Positions 12,186 to 24,800 of a DNA stretch of 64,000 nt are shown one piece after another. Location of the stretch: NCBI GenBank assembly GCA_903813345.2, contig CAIIXF020000008.1:18276822-18340821 (forward strand), written 5' to 3'. The notes beneath the pieces are model-generated. The model ran no database searches. It saw only the letters and a program-made list of their open reading frames with translations, and was not told the origin of the DNA. Made by a program: the position numbers and the translations under genes. The number at the start of each line of letters is the position of its first letter. Position 1 is the stretch's first letter. The stretch is from Owenia fusiformis. Taxonomy: Eukaryota; Annelida; Polychaeta; Sabellida; Oweniidae.

Positions 12186-13226
12186 GTTATAGTTTGCCTT
12201 TGAACATTACATTCCAGTGGCGTTAGGAACAATGTACGCCAAAACGCCAATGCGTAGTGTTGAAAAAAGGCTTAGGGTGAATTTTCCTACGACCGCGGTG
12301 CAAGTGAAATTTTTACGGTTGTGTCATATTCAAATTTTTTACACAGTGTTATTTCGCACATACTATTGTGATATAAGCACAATCTAGCTAATTTTAGGAT
12401 TAAAATCATGCTCGCAGTCAAAAAGCATGTACAAAAATGCAGCCTTAATAATATCCCAACGTTCTTCAGTCATATTTTTAATTCATGAGGAAATTTCTGA
12501 GGGAGATATAAGGCTTGGTTGATTTTACTTCTTTGAAGTGCACTTTTAATTAAAAGGCCATAGTTTTTATATTTCCGAATTTATTGACATTAGAATTCCA
12601 CATCGCCTAAAAACGTTATTTGAATAAATATGATGGATTGTATTTTCTAATGTACCAAAATGCTGAAATAATTCAATAATAACAATGCTATAAAAGTAGA
12701 GAACTTGTGTAAATATTATCAAAATGTTACATAAATTGTTGTATTTTCTGACTACTCTTGTGAATTTTAGGACACCCTACCGTTCCAAATGAAATCTGTT
12801 ACCTGAATTTCACTTCGCAAACCTGCGTTATATCGTGTTACATATTTGACATTTTCTTTAAATCATATCAAAGATCGGCTTTCCATCGTGATTATAAATA
12901 TTTATAAACATTTGAACATTTAAAGAACATTATTAGAATAGATTATAATAAAAATGACGTTTCACAAGCATAAAATAGTACTAGGTGTTCTGATATAGGT
13001 AGAAAATTTGACACAATTTTCTCATATTTATTGGCGTAGTGTTGAATTTACACCTTCCTACGCCCCTGCATTCTGATTCGCTCATAGAACTGTTAATTTT
13101 TAAATTATAAAAACGAACTTTCTGACAGATTCTTAATTTGTATTTAGGCGAATATAGTATCATAGATAGAATATACTCCAACTTAACAATCGATTTTGTC
13201 AAATTATATACGAATTGCATTTCTGT
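12186..13226. other. Intergenic, nothing recognised
   Basis: AT-rich; probably includes the 3' untranslated region of the EF-hand gene that ends at 13227 on the minus strand. Nothing else was supported. Confidence 0.3.
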
Positions 13227-15567
13227 CTAATGGCCATTCGTTTCAAAATCATCAGTGAAAAGTGTCTTTCCGATCACTGATTCAACATCATCCTCATTTT
13301 GTCTTACTTCAGCCAATGTATTTTTAAGACGTTCAACCATCTCATGATTCCCAGAGTCGTCTATTCCCAACTTGCGAACTAAATCACCAATGGCGGTTTC
13401 ATCTGTGAAAAGTTCCCTCTCTACATTTACCAATGTTTCTATATCGTATGGTGTTTCTCCTTGGAGCATAAGAGGCGCTTCTTTGAATTCTTCCAATGTC
13501 AGTCTACCATCTCCTGAAATGATAAGAATGATGTTTTCATTGTTTAAAACTTTTTAAACGACCGTAAATCAAACAAAATGAGCGGAGAGGGGAAGGGTAC
13601 GATTTCTGTTAGAAAATTCAATAAATCTGCAAGATTTCTTTTGAGAAAGTTAACTAATAAATCACTCAATGAAAAGATCACTTTCTAATTTGTTTTAGTA
13701 ACTGATCATTTAAAAAACAGCAACAGCATTTTGTAATGATAGCGTCATCTATAACTATTTATAAAATGTCGAGTACGTGTAGACCTCCACTACTTGATTT
13801 ATAGCAAAACGATTGAAATTTGCACGACGGTGACTTTGGGCCTTTTAAAATAGACCTCGATCACAGCTTCGAAGAATATCATTTCAAAGATATCATAGAA
13901 GGCCTAACCTTACATATTTCACAATACTGGTGATAGTACACTTTCTCATGAAAAAATAACTCTTGCAGTAGATTTGTTGAATTTTCTAGCAGAAATCGCA
14001 CCCTCTCTTCTCCACTCTTTGTTTGTTTCACGGGCTTGATTAATGTCTTTGTATTATTCACAGCTTAGCCATGAAAATACCAGATGCTTTTTTAGCAGTT
14101 GTGGTATCGGAATGTTTTTAAAGGAAACTCCAAAAATACGATTCCTGTTTTGTAATGCTGGTCCTTTGGAAGGCGTGATAATCCAGAATGATCTTTCATC
14201 TTTCGCCAATATTTAGAAAATTGTTTTTCTCATAGAAATACCCCCATAATCCGCAGTTTTCTTAAACAAGAATTACTTATGTGAGAGTATCCGTCAGAGA
14301 CTGAAAATGTACCAACTCATTACCGACTTATTCAATATTAATCTTTAGTTTTGGAGTTATTGCGATGATAATAGTAATAAAATGGTCCACTAAAGCAGCA
14401 GATCATTTACACATTCTGACACCTCTGCGAAAATACAAAAAGGACATACGTTGTTATCTGATCGGTAAGTGAGCGTGTCTATCTTTCAAGACAGTTCATA
14501 AATTAGTGCTGTTGATCGAGCAAACAAGATGAAAAACAACAACCTTCAAATAAGCCAGTGATACCTTCAAGCTTGGTTTTTAAGCAATATTAATGTTACT
14601 TTAATTGGCGTCTTGCAGTTCTTACATATCCCCACAGACTAATTAAATCAAAAATAAGAACATAAACGGTTAATATATGACCATGAAAATGATGAATTAT
14701 GACTGGTTTACACCAAGGTGTTTTTTCTTGCTGTGTTCTGTAACTTTTTAAGCACTTTCCGTTGGCACTTACACATGCAAATGTAAATGTTTCCCTGTGA
14801 ATCAAAATCAATGGAAAGATAAAGTACGATTGCTGAATGTTCGATTTGGCTATATTCTGAACTTCAAACGGGCCTTTCTTAAGACTATTTTGTTAAAGGA
14901 GATAAGCTTTATTGATAAATCTATTTAACATATTAGCATATGCAGCCGATTCCAGCAGAAATCTAAAACCTTAGTTTCTTAACAATTTCCTTTTGCAACT
15001 CCATAAGTATGTATGCTTGACCATTACCTAAATAGATATCATATACATCTACTTACCATCGATGTCCGAAGCTTTAAATGCAAGTTCAACATTCTCCTTA
15101 GCACCGGTGACAGCAACTAATTCAGCAAGCGAGATAAACCCATCTGTTACATTCACGTCATAGCTATCAAAGTCTGTAGGCATTGGAATTGGAAGAAATG
15201 TCCCCATTTCATTTTTGGGTGTTTCGTCAGTTGGATAACCATCATTTTCTTCTCGATCTGATGGAACGAAACGATCGGGTTTCTTATTTGTCGCCGTTTT
15301 AAGCAAATCGTCGTCATCACCAGGGTAATTATAATCACCGTTTAGATCCGTATTGTAATCAGGATAGTAATCCAGAAAATTAGCTAGGTGAGAATCGTAA
15401 TCCTCTTTATCAGATTCGTTAATTATCTTGGAGTCAGTTACTTGTAATTGTCTTCTAATAGATTTATCAGGCGTTTTATCACTTATTGGCCTCGCTATTG
15501 TCATATCACATAATACTGCGATTATAACAAGAAGGCGTCCAAATATCAGCACTGCCTTTGAGTTCAT
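13227..15567 (-). CDS. Secreted acidic EF-hand protein, complete two-exon gene
   Basis: Exon 1 is 15567..15057 and exon 2 is 13513..13227. The donor is GATG/GTAAGT and the acceptor is tcatttcag, phase 1, giving about 265 aa. The chosen start (MNSKAVLIFGRLLVIIAVLC) gives a clean signal peptide; an upstream in-frame ATG at 15630 would add 21 polar residues. An acidic linker follows (DYYPDYNTDLNGDYNYPGDD). Then come paired EF-hands. The first, DVNVTDGFISLAEL, has one residue more than a standard loop. The second, DIDGDGRLTLEE, is a canonical 12-residue loop assembled across the intron. The tail ends FTDDFETNGH. The protein is likely a secreted calcium-binding protein (lumen of the secretory pathway or extracellular matrix). 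The exact family is not recognised. A dibasic RRQ after the signal peptide could be a propeptide site. Confidence 0.8.
13514..15056 (-). other. Intron of the EF-hand gene
   Basis: Bounded by GTAAGT (donor) and ttatcatttcag (acceptor) on the minus strand. It interrupts the second EF-hand loop after the G of the fourth loop residue. No further coding or repeat feature was recognised inside. Confidence 0.75.
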
Positions 15568-15630
15568 TTTGGCTATTTCGAAAATACGGTTAATAGAGCT
15601 AGCCTCTTCGTTGTTTCTCTCCAATGCCAT

Positions 15631-18600
15631 TCAGTTGTACCATGCAAGGTTGCATGGAGTCAAAATAACGCACCAATACTAACAAATAGCGAAATAACCA
15701 CAAGACTAATTGGTATCCACGCTGGCTGGTACATCGTTTAGTTTTTCTATGCTTGTAAGATAGGTATATCCTGCTTCTATTTACATCTCTCAACACATGT
15801 TAAAAGGAGGTTGATGATGGGAAACTGGGTACGAAATATAGAATTTAGAATTTGTAAAGCTCAACGTTATAAACATATGAATCGACAGTATAAAGGTCAA
15901 TATTTGAAAAACCACAAAATGACATAATACATTAATTAAGACACAGATATGGGAACATCTGATTCTTATTCACTATATTCTAGTTCTCAGTTATTGATAA
16001 TCTAAAAACGCAATCCTAAATATAGAAATATAGGAATTCCGTTTTGTATTTATATAATTTAATTATTATGTAAATTATTGCATATATATGTGATAAACAT
16101 GTCTTTGTATTGCTCCCTAGATCTGCTTGTTGTGAATTAAACAAAAAATCGTGTAAATATTGTTATTTTCTTTTTATTTAATTTCAAAGGTTAAATACAA
16201 TTACAAGTATACGGGATTTTCAAATTAATTAGAGAAAATATATTAATTTTAACTTACAGTATAAGTAGAAGAAAAGTCAACACGTTTGCGGTTCAAATAC
16301 TAATGAAGCCATGTCTTTAACTTGTAAGGATAAAGGAGCGTGCTTTCCACAGATAATGTTTTCACCAATCCTATCTATCCTTTTTAAGTCAATAGATAAT
16401 TATTACTTCAATCAGCGATACTGAGGCTACACACCTACTCGAGGCGAGATAGACCGGATTCATACACGAAGCTAATGCAGATTCAGCATTGATGTACGTG
16501 GTTGCCACTTATGAGATTCGGGAGAAGGTTAAGTGTCGTAAGTGGACCATTGAAAAAAACTAAACATATATTTCCAAAAATCGAAGTGATATGGCAAAAT
16601 AAAACAATACATTCGAGCGCATCTTTGGCTTAATTGGCTGTAATTGTACCGATCTAATAGTAGTACGTACATTGTACAACAAACCCCAGGGAGGAAACAA
16701 TTAATTGTAGAGAGTGATCTGAATACGCAATGAGAATCCTGTAGCTATAAATTTTGAAGTCTGCTTCTATCGAAATCCTGCTGAAGCCAAATATCACGAA
16801 TCAGAGAGCAGGCCATAGTGCCATATTTTTCAATTTTATGTGTGACTTTGTCGAGTATTGAAGAACTTTTTACATTTAATGTTCATACAAATGTGCAACA
16901 ATGATACACAAAAATGCCATTACTAGGTATAATTCATTAAATGCATCAAAATTATCTGTGCATATAAAGTAAGAAACCAATTTCAAAATGTGATATTACA
17001 TTTACTTGAGTAATTCATTTCATTTCACTTGATTTATTCAAGATGTCAAGTTTAGGGGCATTTCGAAGAGCGCCACCTGGTGTAGTGGGCCCAAATCTTT
17101 CACTTATAAAGAATTCCCTTTAATTTTCGGGACTTCAGTCACTCATCTACTAATGACGGGTAACAAACCTTTTGTCCCCGAGATGGCAATTAAAACCAGA
17201 TTCCAAATGGTGTATCGTTTTTTCTGATTTGCGCCTCGTCAAATTAAAAATGGCCGCCTAATGTGGGATTTTGCAGTCCCATTATCGTTATATTTTATAC
17301 ACATATTCCCTATCTTATAACAAGTTTTGCATTTTAATACCTTGTATTAATTTGTTTTAAATGCAGAAAATAGAAAAAAGAAACACGGTGGTTACAGTGG
17401 AAATAGGTGGCAATTACACGCTATTTTACGATTTTCGTAGTAACTAGCTGGCTTGAAAAGTGGAGCGATTTTGTTTATGTTTTATACGTTAATATATTAA
17501 GCACAGTACATTGTCTTATTATCATGACATTTAGACTTGTGTGCCCTATTTTAAGTTTTTTGGAAAAGTGGTGGATCGATTTCATTGAGATGTGTCAATG
17601 ATGGTAGAACTCTCCTTACTTCTCGTTCCATTGAGATTCATGCTAAATTGACGAAGTTCAACTAAGAATTTCTCAAATCAAGTACAGCAAAACACTGAAA
17701 GAAATACCCCCAAAATATCCCATCAAAACTTGTGCTCTCTTATATAGATGGCGTGGTAAAACGTCCTCATATTTGCGTACATTGACCAATCTTCCACGTC
17801 TATCAAGCACATCCATCGACAGAAAATGATCCAAAATATATTTTACCGTTCACTGCTATGATCACATGTCTACCAGTTATTCTGTACACTATATGTCTAG
17901 CCAAAGATAGTGATGTGGTATACCATTTAAGTCCTCAAACAATTTTTAATAGAACTACGGTACAGTGCCTGAGAGAACCATGACACCTGCAAATCAGGAA
18001 TACTTTTTGACAATAAAGGACCGTTTTTACAGAATGTTTTCAATGATTGGTTAAAGAGAAAAACATTGTTGAATTCAGTTCGCCATATCGTAAACGGATA
18101 CAATTCCTATATAATATACCAACTGGTCTGTGTTTATACCAGTATGAAAGCATTTCTAGTCCTACCAAAAAAGAAATGTTGTCTGACGGACCTAGTCCCT
18201 AATAAGCTCCTGTGGAATACAGTCCCAAGTGGAAGAGTGTGTGATCCGAATCAGACTGAACTTAGGGTTACAGTTGTTCATGGACCATTATCTCAAGAGC
18301 TATTGGCACTGGACCTAAATGCCTGATATGTCCTACATTTTATTCCCAGAGTATATATTTCAGAATGAATTAGCGTTAGGGGTTATTTCTTTCGAATAAA
18401 AGATCGCGAAGCCGTATAAGTTATCAAATATCTTATTCACTGGCATAATTTATATAAGGGTTATGTACTCGGAGGTTTTGAATACAGGGTTTATCCAAGG
18501 GATATTTGAATTTATCCCATAATAACATGTTTTCCCATGGAATACAACTGATATTCAAAAATCCCGTATCAGATCCCGTATTGGATACCGTATCAGCCAA

Positions 18601-18967
18601 AACCTTGTATTAGATCCCATATCAGAAATATTCCCGGGGATTTCTCTTGATCTTTACACTTTTCGTTCACATTTAAAACGTATTAATAAAAGTTGAAAAA
18701 TGTTATGTGATAAATCAAATTGTATCATTTTATGATGGGTGATGACAAATCGAACTTGAAAATGAAAAATTCAAAAATTCAGAAAAATTGTGATGGAATA
18801 AATTGGTTACTTATATTTATATAAATAGGCTGTCGCCCTCGGTCAATATGATATTTTCATTGGCCAATATCATATTCTCCCTCAAAATAAAAAAAATATT
18901 CCATCCCTCCCATTAAATAACCTCTATTTATTCCATAATAACATGTTTTCCCTGTTGTGAAAGCGTC
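15631..18967. other. Intergenic, no gene recognised
   Basis: AT-rich sequence. Around 18490-18630 there are short tandem variants of atcccgtatcag. The string ataataacatgttttccc occurs near 18520 and again near 18940. Open frames here are short and lack splice context or familiar motifs. Confidence 0.3.
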
Positions 18968-20338
18968 ACAGGTATTTATAGAAAATTGGTCCAAATTGTG
19001 GAAATTACAATTTAAACCAGAAAAGAGCTGTGAAGTTATTTTCCATGGAGTTAGAGCAAATCCTGAAAATGTAAGCAAATCTTTTCTAAGTGACTCTGAA
19101 ATTGAAAGAACAAATGTACATAAACACCTTGGATATACTTTTGATCATAATCTGACCAATCAAAACCATATTGAAGAAATATATAATAAAGTTAGGAAAA
19201 TGATTAATCCCCTGAAGAACCTTAAAACAAAGTTAAACTCAAGAGATCTGGAAACGCTTTTCAACTCATTTATAAGACCTCATTTTGATTATGGTACTGC
19301 TATTTTTAACACTGCATCAAAATATCTTCTAAATAGACTTGATCAAATTTATTATCAGGCTGCTCTTTTGTGCTCTGGTTGTCTTCATGGCAGTAATACT
19401 GATAAAGTTTTGAATCTCCTTCAATGGCCTTCTCTAGACACAAGAAGAAAAATGCAAATTAACAACTTTATGTTTAAAGTTGTAAATGGTCCAAATCCAC
19501 TCTTTTTAGATGAAATTTTTGATAAATTCAAAAATCAGGGAACACGCAATCTGCGTGATAGATCTGACTTTAATTTACCAACCAGGTGCTCAAAGAGGTT
19601 CTTGAATTCATCAGTTCCATCAGCAATATCAAACTGGTCACGACTACCAAAACGATTACGTAATTTGAAAACTCTCCAATCCTTTAAAAAACACCAAAAG
19701 ATTTTGTTTAAAAACCAAGAAAGTTTTATTAGCACCTCCAAACTCAATCTAAAAAGATCTCATGAAATTTTGATTAACCAATTTAGAGCTGATCTTCTTT
19801 TCAAAGCCCAACTTTATGCTCACAACTTTACTTATGTTGAGAATCCAAACTGTAAATGTGGAGCCCCCCAGACAGAAAAACACTTCTTCTTTCAGTGTCC
19901 CCTTATTAAAGAAAAGATAACAAAATTAAAAACTGATATTATTAATATAACTGGACTATCAGATAAACATTTAACTCAGAATGATCTCCTTTACTTAATG
20001 AAACATGGCTCTGACAATATTTCCCTTGATCTAAATTCACATCTCCAAACCTCAATCGCTGAATTCATTGAAATGAACCTATAACGTTTTCCCCTCCCTA
20101 CATACTATATATACTATACTTTATTTTATATTATCCACACTTAATATTTCCACCCCATGGCCAACCACAAGTGCAGAGTGAACCCCTTGACCTAATCATA
20201 ATTTTGTATTTTGTGCTATTAATGTACCCTTCTATAATGCCTTCGGGCGACTGAAGGGATTTATATTATGATATTTTTATGAAGCAATAAATATTTCTTA
20301 ATAAAAAAAAATAAAAAAAACAGGTATTCATCGAAAAT
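18968..20338 (+). mobile_element. 5'-truncated non-LTR retrotransposon with imperfect 19 bp TSD
   Basis: A direct repeat, acaggtatttatagaaaat at 18968-18986 and acaggtattcatcgaaaat at 20320-20338 (2 differences), flanks the insertion. The element body (18987-20319) starts inside a reverse-transcriptase frame and ends in AT-rich 3' sequence with an A-rich tail (ataaaaaaaaataaaaaaaa). 5' truncation plus poly-A and a long TSD are hallmarks of target-primed reverse transcription by a Jockey/CR1-type LINE. Confidence 0.88.
18987..20084 (+). pseudogene. C-terminal reverse transcriptase fragment of a Jockey/CR1-like LINE
   Basis: About 365 codons remain open to a TAA at 20084. The fragment starts after the catalytic palm: NWSKLWKLQFKPEKSCEVIF, then HKHLGYTFDHNL, RKMINPLKNL and FIRPHFDYGTAIFNTAS, which are RT thumb-region motifs. 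Near the end CKCGAPQTEKHFFFQCP forms a C-x-C ... H ... C zinc-type motif typical of LINE ORF2 C-termini. The YxDD catalytic box and the endonuclease are absent, so the copy is dead on arrival, yet the frame is intact, suggesting a fairly recent insertion. The open frame seems to extend to 18957 only because the flank happens to be open. Confidence 0.88.
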
Positions 20339-21564
20339 AGAATTTAATTTTTGTTTCATTATTCACTGTTATATTCCTCATTCACATAAATGGCGAATGT
20401 TACTATTATGAATGTTACTAGTATAGTATTACATCACCGAACGAAGTTTATAGGGAGATAGAGAATCCGCCCGTCCATCCGTCTGTTCAGGATATCCCCA
20501 ATGATACTATGATTTATTGGTGTAGGATCTCTGCTCAAGAAGGAATTGACAAGATAGCCCCTAAATCCGAAATTGCCACCATTTTTCGTAAAGTATAATG
20601 CTGAACGCTATAATAAATTCTCTACCATATCAATAACATTTGTGTTGCCAACTTTATCAACTGATAGTGTTCAATATACTCGAGAAATATCATGCTGAAA
20701 CCCTGTTAACATAACATAATTTTCATCGTTTTCGTACTTGCTGCACTTCTTAGCCCATTCATTTACTTAATTTAAGTGAGAAAGTATATTGATGATATTG
20801 CAGTCTTACAAGGAAAAATTCAACGTTCGCAAGAACTTGGATTTTCTGAAACCTAAGACTCTGACACTTTTGTGCAAAAAAGGTAGTGGTGATTTTGCTT
20901 ATATCTCGTGAAATCGTGGAAAAACAGAAACGTATCGAAATCGTTTGCGCCATTTTGTTACGAAAACGGATCATTTACATAACTCGCTTCACGAGTTCCT
21001 CCACAGTGAATAGGCTAATGTGTTAGAGCCACTCTATTACCTCAATACAATACTTCGAAAATTGACCTTTGATGATTGTTTGAAAATCATCGACATTCCA
21101 ATGTAAACAAAAAGGAAATAGTGGACAAAAAAGATTTCAGGATATCTATTCAAGAAAACATTTACCGAAAATTATATTTTTATAGAAATTTAAATTGTCG
21201 AACCTTTTGGATGCTTAGTGTTTAGTTTACTTTATGAACATTAACGTAACGTATGTCATTTCTATGGGAGAGGTTCCTTGAAAAATGATTTTGACTTTTG
21301 ACACCTATAACTATAAATATATCTAAACCCGAAACACTTAAATTTCATTTCAGATAAAGTTAGCAAATTCTTTAGTCTATTTAACTAGTACGTTTTTGTA
21401 GGTTATGAAAATAAAAATTCAAACAGAGGCTTTAACACGCAAGCCCATTAGGGAAAAGATTGCTAAACTTATGTGAGGGAGTGGACATTTTAGTTCAACT
21501 ATATATAGTTCTTAAATAACTGTATCGACTTGTGTAGCTCCATATATAGGAATAGAAACTCGAC
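20339..21564. other. Upstream region of the GABA-B-like receptor gene
   Basis: AT-rich. It may contain the promoter: tatata at about 21501 and 21541 is close to the presumed start codon at 21565, but no transcription start can be placed from sequence alone. Nothing else was recognised. Confidence 0.3.
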
Positions 21565-21882
21565 ATGGGCCTCATTAGCACTCGCATCCATGTTCTATTT
21601 GTTTACATATTAATGAATTGTCACAAAAGACTGGGATTAGCTGACAATGCAACGCTGATAACAATACGTACACAAGAATCAACTACAGGATCTATCATCA
21701 ATGAAACTGTAAAGGACGATAGGGAAACCTTGTTGATCGGAAATATTGTTGTTAATTTTACTGATTCGTTGGATGATGAATTCAGATTTGCCCAGAAAGC
21801 AGTCGAGGATATTAACAGTAACAAAGAAATGTTTCCGTTGTTTAAACTAAAACTGGATCCATGTATACCAGTAGTAAAATAT
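21565..21882 (+). CDS. GABA-B-like receptor exon 1 (signal peptide, start of lobe 1)
   Basis: 106 codons from ATG, ending TAT/GTAAGT, phase 0. The N-terminal hydrophobic stretch (HVLFVYILMNC) is the signal peptide. LLIGNIVVNFTDSLDDEFRF followed by AQKAVEDINSNKEMFP is the first strand and helix of the flytrap. Several N-x-S/T sites (NATL, NETV, NFTD) fit an extracellular domain. Confidence 0.85.
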
Positions 21883-24800
21883 GTAAGTATGATTAGATAT
21901 AATCAACATGATCAAGGTGGACATAGGTAACGCGTTCAAGCCACAAGAAAAAACGAAAAAAGATTGCGAGAAAAACAAATAAAGGAGGAAAATTAGTGCA
22001 ACAGATTTCGGATAGTCATATAGATGGATTTTGGCTATTCTCTGAGGATTTAAACAGGTGCATATGTTAGATCAATGCATTACCTCCAGGAAAAGCACTC
22101 ATAGAGATGATAAAATAATTTCGACAGGGTAGATGCAAACAACCCATCCACATGTTTTTTCTGAAATAGTTGTTCTGATTTTTGAACAGGAACGCGTTAT
22201 CTATGGCCACCTTGATGATATTAATCAGCATCAGTTCAGCAATTCTTAAGAAGAAAACATTTTTCTTTTTGTACCCAGCATTCATACGAATATAGTATTT
22301 GACATGACTTCAAATATTTTCTGAGAAAGCTGGGCAAACATATTAAACAATCTTGATTTAACCCTACTATCACACCAAACTAGTTTTCACTACGTTCTCG
22401 AAAACAGGCTTCAACTGTGTACGAACGGACTGGACGTACTTCGAACCGTGTGGGGTGTATTTACAAACTTCATCGAACGTACATAAACCTGTAAACGGAT
22501 AGGTCCTCTAGAACTTAGAACATGCTTAAAATATTCTCGTGGTCGATACGTTCTACAATAAGAACGAGAGACAACGTACTAACGACAAGCTGGACGTACT
22601 ACGAACGGAACCGTCGTACTAATTGCAATCGGGTTTAAACTGATTAAGAACATATTTAAGACTGCGTATGAACGAGTTAGCAAAAATATATCACACCAAA
22701 CAAGTTGCCACTGCATTCTTCAAAACTGGTTTTAAACTGTGTGCGAACTGAATGAACGTAGCTACAACGTTCTACGGTCTGTTTACGAACTTCTTGGACT
22801 TTCCCGGACGGGGAATTTGATTTAGAATTTTGAATCGGTTCAAAATTCGATGGCGACCATACCGTTCTGTAATCAGGTCATGATGACCTTCTAGACTAAG
22901 GGACGAGTTGCACACCGATGTTGCACACCGACGTGGTGCGACCTGAACGAACTGCGAGATTGACATATTGAAGACTGTTTATGAACGAAGTAGCTAATCA
23001 TTTTAGACATATTTCCCGACCACAGCCAGATTAAGCCCGTTTTACGACGTTTTCGTAGGACTGGCAAGAACGGGTAAGAACTAGTTTGGTGTGATAGGGG
23101 GTTACACATATACTTATATGTACGTACATGTATATGTAGTACACAGTACACTCGGCGATATTTTAACCATTTTGTACACTTTGTTTTGAACACTTCTGGG
23201 TTTACAACTCTTGGTTTTATGTATAGTTTATTCCAGGACAATGGTATTGCGAATGTTACAAGCAAATTATTCGACTATATCTGTAAAGGATTGAATACCC
23301 CGTTTATGTTCACTCCCTTCATCATAGCAGAGGATGTAGTAAACGCAGTATGTGACAAATGGGGATGTATAACGGTAGGTCATGCCATGGTTTAGGGTCA
23401 CCAAGTCTTAAGTTGAGGTTGAAGTTGTTTTCTGCTAAAAACATTAGATACACAGTCAATACACATCCACATGGAACCTATGCCACGAGGGTCTTTGTGG
23501 ATCGTATTTTGGTGTACAACTATTTTTCCCCTTAAAATAAAGAAAAAATGCTTTAAAGGAGCATGTACGAGGGTTGTCCCATAAGTCTTGAAATTTTTAT
23601 TCTAATTCATAGAATATTTGAGATACAATGATAAAAACTTCACATTTTGTACCTTGGATATATCTCAGTGAAACCCCAATCACATTTGTCGCACGGCGGC
23701 CGCAAGTCGACCGCAGATCAATTAAATCGGTGAATTTCTGCGGCGAGCGTAGAAAAACTACGCTCGCCTTGCGGCCTCCGTACGGCGTATGCAGATTTTT
23801 ACAGGCCGCAGGGAAGGCGTAGAAATTGTAACTCGGAGTTATAATTTTTGTTCATTTCTGAGGTCGCCGTAGAAATCAACTGGTTCAACAAGATTGAATC
23901 ATTATTTGTCAATGTTTCATGATCACTTTTCATTTGATATCACATCCTAGCACTTTGAATAACATTTATAAATTGTCCTGATGTAAATAAAATGAAAAAA
24001 ACTATTATTTAACAATAGAAATTTAAAATTCACCGTGCGGCTGCCGTGGGAAATGTGACTGCAAAAGTATGAGAGCGCAGAAATTCTGCGGCGAGAGTAG
24101 AAAAGCTACTGGCCGCAGAAATGATAGGCCGCAAGGTCGCCGTAGGAAATGTGACTGTGGTGTAAGTTTCATAGAATAATGAGATTATTTGGCAATGTTA
24201 GAGATGATTTAAAACGGAATGTCGGGGGTACCCGGGGCAGAAAACAGGATAAAATATATAAAATATGACGTAAAAATTAAATATTTGGGAGCACATCCCA
24301 AGTTGTATTCTATTTTTTTCTGCTCCTCTGTCAGAGTATGTGGGACAAATCTAGAGGCTACCTTTGTCACCCCAAGATTTTTATCATCACTCTGTGAGCA
24401 GTACTCTTACTCGTATCAAAGTCTAGGGCGATCCTCCAACAAGTAATTCTCCTTTTAGCCCTCACACTCTCTGCAAAATGTGGTATTAGATCATCAATGG
24501 ATTTTGGCCTTCCACTTCTAGGAGCTTCCTCCAGGCTGGTATTTCCAGTTTTTAACATCTTCTACTACCTCCATATTGTAGGTGCACTTGTAGTATACTG
24601 TTTATATACTTTTTCCATGGCTGTTCTTCTTTGTGTAGGTATATGCCCTAACTTAGACATGGTATTGCACAACTGCACGCAAAGATTTAACATCTGGTGA
24701 CAAAATTCTTGCCATTTTGATTTTCAAAATGCTGTGTCTCTGTACCAAGATTTAGCAATTGTGCTAGTTTATTATGACAGCACAAAGGTAATTAACAACA

